Assembly (NCBI GenBank): GCA_019689695.1 | Contig: JADGHA010000172.1 | Coordinates: 1-8,005 of the forward strand | Direction of reading: 5' to 3' | Source: Micromonosporaceae bacterium | GTDB taxonomy: Bacteria > Actinomycetota > Actinomycetes > Mycobacteriales > Micromonosporaceae | DNA length: 8,005 bases | Part shown: piece by piece, positions 1-5,664 of the stretch | Position numbering within the stretch: the stretch's first letter is position 1 | Layout of the letters: the number at the start of each line of letters is the position of its first letter | The notes under the pieces: generated by a model | Databases searched by the model: none | Told to the model about the DNA's origin: nothing | Seen by the model: the letters and a program-made list of their open reading frames with translations, nothing else | Position numbers and translations under genes: made by a program

Positions 1-467
1 GGCAGGATCTTCGCCTCCGGCGCCACGCCGAGGAAGCCCGTGCCGGTGCCCTGCCCGGCGATGAGCGAGGCCATTGCCGTGCCATGCCCCGGCGGCACCT
101 TGTCGTCAAGGTCGACCCGGCCGTCGCTGCCGTGGTTGGCGAAGTCGGCGCCGGGCAGCACCACGCCGCGCAGGTCCCGCACCTTCGCCTCGACGCCGGT
201 GTCCAGCACCGCGACGATCACCCCCCGGCCCCGGCTGACCGGCCAGAGCAGCTCGCGAACCTGCCACGAGGTGAACCACCACTGGTGAGGGAGCGGCTTC
301 GGGTACGCCGCCGCTGCGGGCACCGCGGCGTCCGCGGCCTGCGGTGCGGGCAGCGCGCCCAGCGTCGCCAGCACAGCCGCTAACGCGAGCCTGGCGAACC
401 GGGGTGTGCGTGCTTTCCGGGAACCGCCACTGTGGAGCAAGTCGGCCCTGCCCATAACCCTTCCCAT
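1..467 (-). CDS. S8 family (subtilisin-like, mycosin-type) serine peptidase, N-terminal part, truncated by window edge
   Basis: The minus-strand frame opens with ATG at 467 and stays open for 155 codons to the left edge, so the C-terminal part, including the catalytic Ser, is outside the window. Residues 17-48 look like a Sec signal peptide: an Arg/Lys-rich start, then an Ala/Leu core ending near Ala-Asp-Ala-Ala. The mature start QWWFTSWQV resembles the pre-catalytic segment of mycosins. Two catalytic motifs of the S8 family are visible: VIVAVLDTGV with Asp89, and PGHGTAMASLIAG with His128, followed by the typical LGVAPEAKILP. The enzyme would be an exported serine protease. Mycosins are the membrane-anchored proteases of type VII secretion, but no ESX gene is visible here, so that role is inference. 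A second in-frame ATG at 455, preceded by GGAAGG, is an alternative start. S8 membership is very secure; the mycosin subtype is likely. Confidence 0.9.
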   Translation of the reverse strand, partial: MGRVMGRADLLHSGGSRKARTPRFARLALAAVLATLGALPAPQAADAAVPAAAAYPKPLPHQWWFTSWQVRELLWPVSRGRGVIVAVLDTGVEAKVRDLRGVVLPGADFANHGSDGRVDLDDKVPPGHGTAMASLIAGQGTGTGFLGVAPEAKIL

Positions 468-567
468 GAGTCGCCCTACGGAAGCGCCGGAAGCGGCGGC
501 CGCCGTGGGCGGACCGGGGCCCGCTCGCCGGCCGGCGCCGATGGTAGGTCTCCGGATGGCGGTGGCC

Positions 568-597
568 GCATCGTTTTGGCTGCAGCCAAAACGATGC
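568..597. promoter_or_regulatory. Perfect 30-bp palindrome between regulator and protease genes
   Basis: The 15-base half GCATCGTTTTGGCTG (568-582) is followed directly by its exact reverse complement (583-597). The arms carry TTTT/AAAA tracts in a very GC-rich neighbourhood. It lies about 100 bp upstream of the minus-strand protease start and about 105 bp beyond the regulator stop. It could be an operator for a dimeric repressor or activator of the protease gene. It could also be a stem-loop terminator, but no T-run follows on either strand. The symmetry is certain; the function is inferred. Confidence 0.6.
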
Positions 598-650
598 ACC
601 ATGGGCGACGGTGCCGGCGGCGAACCGATGCCGTGAGACAGCAGGTCAGG

Positions 651-684
651 CGGGTGAGGCGCCTTCGCCGCGCCGGCTCGCCCG
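651..684 (-). terminator. Imperfect stem-loop just after the regulator gene, possible terminator
   Basis: CGGGTGAG (651-658) can pair with CTCGCCCG (677-684), with one G-T pair. The 18-nt GC-rich loop can itself pair (GGCG with CGCC). It starts 19 bp beyond the stop of the minus-strand regulator, the usual place for a terminator. No T-run is present, and GC-rich DNA forms such stems readily, so support is modest. Confidence 0.35.
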
Positions 685-702
685 TGAGCTGAGCCGAAGC
701 GT

Positions 703-1431
703 TCAGCTGGGCGCGGTGGACCGCAGCGTGACACAGCAGCGGCCAGGCGCGGGATCGAGCCGGACCTCGATGCCGGCGCCGCCGAGCTCGTCGGTCAGCG
801 CGGCGATGACCTCGAGGTTCATGGTGCAGACGAGCTCGGCGTGCTGCTGGGCGAGGGCGTGGAACGGGCAGTTGGCCAGTACCACCTGTTCCGGCTGGAG
901 GCGTGGCTCGTAGCCGTGGGCGGCCAGGACCTCGGCGACCGCCGCCAGGGACGGGGCCGCCAGCGGCTTGCCCGCAGCGGCCCGGGCCTGGGCGCCGATC
1001 CGGCGGCCCGCGGCGGCGGCGGCCCGGGCGACCGCGTCCAGCACCGGTGACCCGTTGCCGGCCGCATCCTCGACGGCGTCGGCCAGGATCTGACCGGCCA
1101 GTTCGTAGTGGCGCTCGGGCAGGGTGACGGTGACCTCGCGGGCGGCACGCCGGTACAGCTTCGCGGGCCGGCCCGCGCCCGGCCCCCGCCTGCCGGACAG
1201 GCGCCGGAACTCGGTCTCGAGCAGGCCCTCCTGGACCAGCTTGTCGAGGTGGAACTTGACCACATGGCGCGGCACGCCGGTGCCGGCGGCGACCTGGTCG
1301 CGACCGACCGCCTCGGGCTGCGCCACCACGTACAGGTACAGCTCACGGCGCACCGGCTCGGCCAGCGCGCCAATGCCGGCCACCCGGGTCGCGAAGTCAT
1401 CGGTCACAACGTCCTCATTTCTATCGGACAC
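703..1431 (-). CDS. SufR-like (COG2345) winged-helix transcriptional regulator with C-terminal cysteines
   Basis: A 242-residue DNA-binding regulator. Residues about 18-75 form an ArsR-like helix-turn-helix: LAEPVRRELYLYV, then the recognition part VPRHVVKFHLDKLVQEGLLE. The wing follows with RRLSGRRGPGAGRPAKLYRR (76-95). The C-terminal domain holds NCPFHALA, LVCTMN and the end motif LDPAPGRCCV, giving Cys188, Cys202, Cys232 and Cys233. This matches the COG2345/SufR-like group, in which such cysteines bind an Fe-S cluster and sense iron, redox state or nitric oxide. Cluster binding here is inferred from the motifs. The gene is divergent from the DoxX-like gene, with inverted repeats in the shared 75-bp gap, suggesting local control and possibly autoregulation. 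The GTG at 1431 gives the longest frame. An in-frame GTG at 1407 has a better-spaced GAGGA ahead of it and may be the true start, removing eight residues. No suf genes are nearby, so the name sufR is not assigned. Confidence 0.88.
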   Translation of the reverse strand: MSDRNEDVVTDDFATRVAGIGALAEPVRRELYLYVVAQPEAVGRDQVAAGTGVPRHVVKFHLDKLVQEGLLETEFRRLSGRRGPGAGRPAKLYRRAAREVTVTLPERHYELAGQILADAVEDAAGNGSPVLDAVARAAAAAGRRIGAQARAAAGKPLAAPSLAAVAEVLAAHGYEPRLQPEQVVLANCPFHALAQQHAELVCTMNLEVIAALTDELGGAGIEVRLDPAPGRCCVTLRSTAPS

Positions 1432-1432
1432 A

Positions 1433-1449
1433 ACTCTTGACGAAAGAGT
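1433..1449. promoter_or_regulatory. Short inverted repeat ACTCTT-5-AAGAGT over the -35 box
   Basis: ACTCTT (1433-1438) and AAGAGT (1444-1449) are exact reverse complements with a 5-nt spacer. The element covers the TTGACG -35 box of the plus-strand promoter and lies just upstream of the regulator's GTG at 1431. It may be a second, weaker operator or simply a small hairpin. Six-base arms are short, so chance is possible. Confidence 0.35.
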
Positions 1450-1465
1450 CCGCCACTTCTAACGT
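1437..1465 (+). promoter_or_regulatory. Sigma70-like promoter for the DoxX-like gene
   Basis: TTGACG (1437-1442) and TAACGT (1460-1465) are separated by exactly 17 bp. They fit the housekeeping actinobacterial pattern TTGAC-N17-TANNNT. Transcription would begin near 1472, leaving a leader of about 35 nt that contains the ribosome site GAGAGGG (1493-1499), seven bases ahead of the ATG at 1507. Confidence 0.6.
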
Positions 1466-1486
1466 CCAGGCTATCGCCCGTTAGAA
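1457..1486. promoter_or_regulatory. Operator-like inverted repeat TTCTAACG-14-CGTTAGAA overlapping the -10 box
   Basis: TTCTAACG (1457-1464) and CGTTAGAA (1479-1486) are perfect reverse complements separated by 14 bp. Their centres are 22 bp apart, about two helical turns, which suits a dimeric winged-helix protein. The left half overlaps the predicted -10 TAACGT and the spacer covers the predicted transcription start, so binding would block the DoxX-like promoter. The likely ligand is the divergently encoded SufR-like regulator. The repeat is seen directly; the pairing with this regulator is inferred. Confidence 0.6.
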
Positions 1487-1506
1487 CCGGTAGAGAGGGC
1501 AGCACA

Positions 1507-1932
1507 ATGACAACGCACACCACCACCACCGGCGGCACGCCCGCCCAGACCACCCAGCCCGCCGCGCGGCAGCCGGCGAACCAGGCCTTCATGCTGCTCC
1601 GCACGGTGTTCACGGTCGCCCCGATCCTGTTCGGGCTCGACAAGTTCTTCGAGGTACTCACCGACTGGGAGGGGTACCTCGCACCCGAGATCAACGACCT
1701 TGTCCCCGGATCCGCGCACCAGGCCATGCTCATCGTCGGCGTCATCGAGATCGCGGCCGGCATCCTGGTCGCCGCCCTCCCCCGCATCGGCGGCTACGTC
1801 GTGGCCGCGTGGCTGGCCGGGATCATCGTCGACCTGCTGCTGCTCGGCAACTACTACGACATCGCCCTGCGGGACTTCGGCCTGCTCGTGGCCGCGCTCG
1901 CCCTGGCCAGGCTGGCCGCGAGCCGACGCTGA
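1507..1932 (+). CDS. Small DoxX-like four-helix membrane protein
   Basis: A 141-residue protein with a Thr-rich hydrophilic N-terminus (residues 1-25) and four hydrophobic segments at about 28-48, 71-91, 94-113 and 119-138. The first contains RTVFTVAPILFGLDKFF; the loop to the second is acidic (DWEGYLAPEIND). Size and four-helix layout resemble the DoxX/DoxD-like superfamily of small membrane proteins, some of which take part in redox or thiol stress responses; exact family membership is not certain. The start is well supported by GAGAGGG seven bases upstream. It is the first gene of a likely two-gene unit with the His-rich protein 63 bp downstream, and is probably repressed through the inverted repeat over its promoter. 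No catalytic motif is visible, so the biochemical role is unknown. Confidence 0.82.
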   Translation: MTTHTTTTGGTPAQTTQPAARQPANQAFMLLRTVFTVAPILFGLDKFFEVLTDWEGYLAPEINDLVPGSAHQAMLIVGVIEIAAGILVAALPRIGGYVVAAWLAGIIVDLLLLGNYYDIALRDFGLLVAALALARLAASRR

Positions 1933-1937
1933 CACTC

Positions 1938-1963
1938 CCGGAGGTCACCGCACCCGCCTCCGG
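1938..1963 (+). other. Intergenic stem-loop between the two cassette genes
   Basis: CCGGAGG (1938-1944) is complementary to CCTCCGG (1957-1963), with a 12-nt loop. It begins six bases after the DoxX-like stop. It could partly stop transcription or stabilise the upstream message. The stem is only 7 bp and no T-run follows. Confidence 0.35.
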
Positions 1964-1995
1964 CCGACGCGTTCACCGGAAAGGACTTCCACGAC

Positions 1996-2757
1996 ATGAC
2001 CCGAACCTCTCTCCTGCGCCGGCGCCCGGTGCCGGTCCCGTTGCTGCTGGGCACAGCGCTGCTCTGCGGGCTGCTCGCGGTGGCGTTCTCCCTCACGCCC
2101 GCCGACGGCGCCACCACCGTCAGCCACGACTCCACCAAGCACGACTCGGTCGGGCAGGGTCAGCACCATGGACATGACCACGGGCACGGGCAGCACGACC
2201 AGTTCCTCCCGCGTACCAGCCGCCAGGTCGCCTTCCACGACCAGATGCGCAAGCTCTGGGAGGACCACGTCACCTGGACCCGCCTGGCGATCGTCACCTT
2301 CGCCGACGGCTCGGCCGGCTTCGACGCCACCGCCGCCCGGCTGCTGCAGAACCAGACCGACATCGGCGACGCCATCAAGCCGTACTACGGATCGGCCGCA
2401 GGCAACACCCTGACCGCGCTGCTGCACGACCACATCACCATCGCCGTCGAGCTCCTGCAGGCGGTCAAGTCCGGCGACACGGCCGCCTTCGACGACGCCA
2501 ACGCCCGCTGGTACGCCAACGCCAACGACGTCGCCGACTTCCTCGCCTCGGCCAACCCCCGCTTCTGGCCCCGGGCGCAGCTGCGCGCGGCGATGAAGAT
2601 GCACCTCGACCAGACCCTCGCCGAAGCGGGCCACGAGCTCAGCGGCGACTACGCCGCCAGCGTGGCCGACTACGAGGAGGTGCACCAGCACATCCTGGCC
2701 ATGGCCGACCTGCTCAGCTCGGGCATCATGCAGCAGTTCCCGGGCCGGTTCCGGTAG
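1996..2757 (+). CDS. Secreted His-rich protein with helical-bundle domain, probable metal binding
   Basis: A 253-residue exported protein. Residues 5-39 form a Sec signal: an Arg triplet, a hydrophobic core at about 14-33, and likely cleavage after Ala39. Cys24 lies inside the core without a good lipobox, so it is probably not a lipoprotein. Residues 44-67 hold eight histidines, including HHGHDHGHGQH, a typical loose metal-binding segment. Residues about 76-252 are predicted all-helical, with repeated helix pairs and regularly placed His and acidic residues: EDHVTW (His91), LLHDHI (His144, His146), MKMHLD (His203), EEVHQHIL (His230, His232). This domain resembles a small Firmicutes/actinobacterial family with motifs like LWEDH, RLLxNQxDIGDAIKPYYG and ADLLxxGIxxQFP, often labelled only hypothetical or wrongly glycosyltransferase. 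AAGGA lies ten bases ahead of the ATG. It likely shares a transcript and regulation with the DoxX-like gene. A metal-buffering or sensing role outside the membrane is inference. Confidence 0.82.
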   Translation: MTRTSLLRRRPVPVPLLLGTALLCGLLAVAFSLTPADGATTVSHDSTKHDSVGQGQHHGHDHGHGQHDQFLPRTSRQVAFHDQMRKLWEDHVTWTRLAIVTFADGSAGFDATAARLLQNQTDIGDAIKPYYGSAAGNTLTALLHDHITIAVELLQAVKSGDTAAFDDANARWYANANDVADFLASANPRFWPRAQLRAAMKMHLDQTLAEAGHELSGDYAASVADYEEVHQHILAMADLLSSGIMQQFPGRFR

Positions 2758-2841
2758 CCACCGGCCGGACGGGGTCACCAGGCAGGGCACTCCACCCTGG
2801 ACACCCGCACGGGCGGGGTGCCAGCGGCGGTCGCAGAACCG

Positions 2842-2870
2842 GCGGTGGGGCGTTGACCACGCCCCACCGC
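2842..2870 (+). terminator. Strong stem-loop ending the DoxX-like/His-rich unit
   Basis: GCGGTGGGGCG (2842-2852) pairs perfectly with CGCCCCACCGC (2860-2870) across a 7-nt loop. It lies 84 bp beyond the stop of the His-rich gene. No T-run follows, as is common for actinobacterial stem-loop terminators. A weaker hairpin, CACCCGC with GCGGGGTG (2802-2820, one bulged G), precedes it. Confidence 0.65.
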
Positions 2871-2882
2871 TGAAGCTAAGTT
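2853..2882 (+). promoter_or_regulatory. Probable promoter of the GH3 operon
   Basis: TTGACC (2853-2858) and TAAGTT (2877-2882) have an 18-bp spacer and fit the TTGAC-N-TANNNT pattern. The -35 box lies in the loop of the preceding terminator, and the -10 box lies in the left arm of the long inverted repeat. The predicted start near 2889 leaves a leader of about 50 nt. Alternative -10 boxes, TAACTT (2905) and TAGCTT (2910), lack a good -35. Confidence 0.45.
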
Positions 2883-2916
2883 ACAGCTACACCCGAGGTC
2901 GAAGTAACTTAGCTTC
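2872..2916. promoter_or_regulatory. 13-bp-arm inverted repeat upstream of GH3 gene, operator candidate
   Basis: GAAGCTAAGTTAC (2872-2884) and GTAACTTAGCTTC (2904-2916) are perfect reverse complements with a 19-nt spacer. Arm centres are 32 bp apart, about three helical turns. The arms are strikingly AT-rich for this genome. The left arm contains the predicted -10 box and the right arm lies in the predicted early transcribed region, so a bound repressor would block the operon. As RNA it would form a 13-bp hairpin ending 11 bases before the GGGAGG ribosome site. An operator is favoured over a terminator because the stem is AT-rich. No regulator for it is visible in the window. Confidence 0.6.
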
Positions 2917-2937
2917 CTTCTCCCCCTGGGAGGCACC

Positions 2938-4746
2938 ATGTGCCGCTCGACCGTCCGCTCGTCCCGCTCAATCGCCATTCTCGCCGCCCTCTTCGCGGCG
3001 GTCCTCGTGGCGGCGCTCGTGCCCGGCGCCGCGCGCGCATCCGGAACGCACCGGTCCGTCGAGGCGCGCATCCAACAGCTCCTGCACCGGATGACCCTGG
3101 AGGAGAAGGTCGGGCAGCTGTTCATCACCTACGCGTACGGCGAGACCGCCGACACCACCAATCCCGCCGACGTCGCGGCCAACCAGCAGGCATGGGGCGT
3201 CGACAACGCGCAGCAGCTGATCGACCGGTACCACCTGGGCGGGATCATCTACTACGCCTGGTCCAACAATGTGAACAACCCGAGGCAGATCGCCCGGCTC
3301 TCCAACGGCATCCAACGCGCCGCGACCAGCCAGCGGGTCCCGATCCCGGCGCTGATCGCGACCGACCAGGAGGGCGGCATCGTCGCGCGGGTCGGCCCGC
3401 CGGCGACACAGTTCCCCGGCAACATGGCCCTCGGCGCGGGGCGTAGCACCAGCGACGCGAGGCAGGCCGCCCACATCACCGGCCAGGAGTTGAGGGCGCT
3501 GGGCATCAACCAGGACTACGCGCCGGTCTCCGACGTCAACGTCAACGCGCAGAACCCGGTCATCGGCGTACGCTCGTTCGGGTCCGACCCCAGCCTCGTG
3601 GCGGGCATGGCGGCCGCGCAGGTCGACGGATACCAGGCGGCCGGCGTCGCCGCCACGGCCAAGCACTTCCCGGGTCACGGGGACACCGACGTCGACAGCC
3701 ACATCGCGCTCCCGACGATCAACCACACCCGCGCCCAGTGGGAGCAGATCGACCGGCCGCCGTTCCAGGCCGCCATCGACCACGGCATCGACGTGATCAT
3801 GACCGCGCACATCACGGTCCCCGCGCTCGACCCGACCCCCGGGCTGCCAGCCACCCTCTCCAAGCCGATCATGACCGGCATCCTGCGGCACGAGATGCAC
3901 TTCAAGGGCGTCATCGTCACCGACGCGCTCGGCATGGGCGGCGTCAGCGGCCAGTTCGGCGACGACAAGGTCCCGGTCATGGCCCTCAAGGCAGGCGTCG
4001 ACATGCTGCTCAAGTCGCCGGACGGCAAGCTCGACCTGCAGTACAACGCGGTCCTCAATGCGGTACGCACCGGCGAGATCTCGAAGCGACGGATCGACCA
4101 GTCGGTGGCGCGCATCCTGCGGCTGAAGTTCAAGCTCGGCCTGTTCGACAACCCGTACGTCGACGAGTCGGCCGTCGACGCCGTCGTCGGCACCCCTGAC
4201 CATCTGGCCGCCGCACAGCGGATCACCGACCGCACCACCACGCTGGTGAAGAACGACGCGGGCCTGCTGCCGCTGTCGGCGAGCCAGCGGCGCCACATCC
4301 TGGTCACCGGCTGGGGGGCGAGCACCACGCAGACCCTCGCCGCTGACCTCGCCGCCCGCGGCCAGGACGTGGAACGCTACTACACCGGCAGCCCGACCGA
4401 TGCCCAGATCGTGACCGCGGTGCAGAAGGCGACCGCGAGCGACCTCACCGTGGTGACCGCCGGCAAGGCGTGGGCCGACGCGGCGCAGCAGAAACTCGTG
4501 CACCAGCTGGTCGCCACCGGGAAGCCGGTGGTGGTGGTCGCCGTGCAGGACCCGTACGACATCGCCTACTTCCCCGAGGCGCCGACCTACCTGGCGACGT
4601 ACTCGTACGGCGCGGTGGCGCTCACGTCGCTGACCAGCGTCCTGTTCGGCGACATCGCCCCGCAGGGCAAGCTCCCGGTGATGATCCCGAAGGCCGGCAC
4701 CCAGGACGAGGTGCTCTTCCCATACGGCTTCGGCCTGACGTACTAG
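2938..4746 (+). CDS. Secreted glycoside hydrolase family 3 beta-N-acetylhexosaminidase (NagZ type)
   Basis: A 602-residue exported enzyme that should remove terminal beta-linked N-acetylhexosamine from sugars such as peptidoglycan or chitin fragments. Residues 1-34 are a Sec signal with likely cleavage after ARA. The TIM-barrel GH3 domain spans about 41-400: MTLEEKVGQLF, IATDQEGGIVARV (141-153), and the loop KHFPGHGDTDVDSH (242-255). In NagZ enzymes this loop carries the His-Asp acid/base pair and is diagnostic against GH3 beta-glucosidases. VIVTDALGMGGV supplies the nucleophile Asp329. Residues about 430-602 form a GH3 C-terminal domain, which is absent from short Gram-negative NagZ and usual in two-domain Gram-positive forms. 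GGGAGG lies four bases ahead of the ATG. The gene heads a likely operon: the next gene starts nine bases after its stop. Family is near certain; substrate is inferred. Confidence 0.95.
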   Translation: MCRSTVRSSRSIAILAALFAAVLVAALVPGAARASGTHRSVEARIQQLLHRMTLEEKVGQLFITYAYGETADTTNPADVAANQQAWGVDNAQQLIDRYHLGGIIYYAWSNNVNNPRQIARLSNGIQRAATSQRVPIPALIATDQEGGIVARVGPPATQFPGNMALGAGRSTSDARQAAHITGQELRALGINQDYAPVSDVNVNAQNPVIGVRSFGSDPSLVAGMAAAQVDGYQAAGVAATAKHFPGHGDTDVDSHIALPTINHTRAQWEQIDRPPFQAAIDHGIDVIMTAHITVPALDPTPGLPATLSKPIMTGILRHEMHFKGVIVTDALGMGGVSGQFGDDKVPVMALKAGVDMLLKSPDGKLDLQYNAVLNAVRTGEISKRRIDQSVARILRLKFKLGLFDNPYVDESAVDAVVGTPDHLAAAQRITDRTTTLVKNDAGLLPLSASQRRHILVTGWGASTTQTLAADLAARGQDVERYYTGSPTDAQIVTAVQKATASDLTVVTAGKAWADAAQQKLVHQLVATGKPVVVVAVQDPYDIAYFPEAPTYLATYSYGAVALTSLTSVLFGDIAPQGKLPVMIPKAGTQDEVLFPYGFGLTY

Positions 4747-4755
4747 GAGGTCGGT

Positions 4756-5622
4756 ATGAAGCGTGCACTCTCGATCCTCGTCGCGGCACTGCTCGGCACC
4801 GCCGGCCTGCTCGTCGCTCCCGCCACTGCCGGGGCAGACACGCCGGCCGCGCGACAGGTGCAGCTGCGCGTGCTGTCGTACAACATCTTCCACGGAGCCG
4901 GCGCCGACGGTGTGTTCGACCTGTCCCGCACGGCCGCGGCGATCCGCGAGACCGGGGCAGACATCGTCGGCCTGGAGGAGGTCGACCAGCACTGGGGCGA
5001 CCGCAGCCAGTGGACCGACGAGGCCGCGGAGCTCGGCGCAATGCTCGGCATGCACTCGTTCTTCGCCCACATCTACGACCTTCCGCCGGTCACGCCGGGC
5101 CAGCCCAACCGCAGGTACGGGCTGGCGATCCTCTCGCGATACCCGATCGTGCACGCCGAGAACCATTGGATCACAAGGCTTTCGACACAGGATCCAAACC
5201 CGACACCGGCGTCGGCGCCGGGCTTCCCGGAGGCGGTCGTCAACGTCCGCGGCGCCCTCGTCCACGTCTACGCCACCCACCTGGACTTCCGGTCCGACCC
5301 CAGCGTCCGCCACATGCAGGTACGGGACACGCTCGCGATCCTGGCGCAGGACCGCCCGCACGCGCAGCAGGTGCTCATGGGCGACTTCAACGCCGGGCCG
5401 GACGCTCCGGAGCTTGCGCCGCTGTGGGAGCGCGTCACCGACGCGTGGACGGTCGCGGGCGAGGGGCCGGGCCTGACGTACCCGGCCGAACAACCGGCCG
5501 AGCGCATCGACTACGTGACCGTCTCCCCGGGCATCGGTGTCACCAGCGTGAGCGTGCCCGCCACGCTCGCCTCCGACCACCGGCCGGTGCTCGCGTCCCT
5601 GACCGTCACTCGTGGATGGTGA
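4756..5622 (+). CDS. Secreted endonuclease/exonuclease/phosphatase (EEP) family hydrolase
   Basis: A 288-residue metal-dependent phosphoesterase-fold protein with a Sec signal (residues 1-27, likely cleavage at AGA-DT). The motifs run in the expected order: LSYNIFHG (Asn43), GLEEVD (metal-binding Glu74/Glu75 region), YGLAILSR (121-128), YATHLDFRS (His175), MGDFNAGP (Asp210, Asn212), ERIDYV (Asp252) and ASDHRPVLA (Asp274, His275). All key residues of an active DNase I-like enzyme are present. The family includes nucleases, sphingomyelinases, inositol phosphatases and other phosphodiesterases, and the substrate cannot be read from sequence. Export suggests an extracellular nucleic acid, phospholipid or phosphorylated glycan. 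AGGAGG overlaps the GH3 stop and lies five bases ahead of the ATG, so translation is probably coupled to the GH3 enzyme. Confidence 0.93.
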   Translation: MKRALSILVAALLGTAGLLVAPATAGADTPAARQVQLRVLSYNIFHGAGADGVFDLSRTAAAIRETGADIVGLEEVDQHWGDRSQWTDEAAELGAMLGMHSFFAHIYDLPPVTPGQPNRRYGLAILSRYPIVHAENHWITRLSTQDPNPTPASAPGFPEAVVNVRGALVHVYATHLDFRSDPSVRHMQVRDTLAILAQDRPHAQQVLMGDFNAGPDAPELAPLWERVTDAWTVAGEGPGLTYPAEQPAERIDYVTVSPGIGVTSVSVPATLASDHRPVLASLTVTRGW

Positions 5623-5664
5623 GCGGATAGTCGTACCACCGCTGGCCGAACAGCCGCCCCGGCG

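Noticed and set aside
40..383. Plus-strand short open frames at the left end
   Set aside because: They overlap the minus-strand S8 peptidase, whose Asp and His motifs and signal peptide are clear.
494..505. 12-bp palindrome CGGCGGCCGCCG
   Set aside because: Pure G/C palindromes of this size are expected often by chance in such GC-rich DNA.
2065..2070. Lipobox at Cys24 of the His-rich protein
   Set aside because: The residues before the Cys (Ala-Leu-Leu) do not fit the lipobox because position -1 is Leu, and the Cys lies within the hydrophobic core.
1996..2757. Glycosyltransferase label for the His-rich protein
   Set aside because: Relatives carry this label in some annotations as I recall, but the protein is short, helical and lacks any glycosyltransferase motif.
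1945..2790. Minus-strand 281-codon open frame
   Set aside because: It is antisense to the His-rich exported protein and has no recognisable domain, while the plus strand shows a signal peptide, a ribosome site and family motifs.
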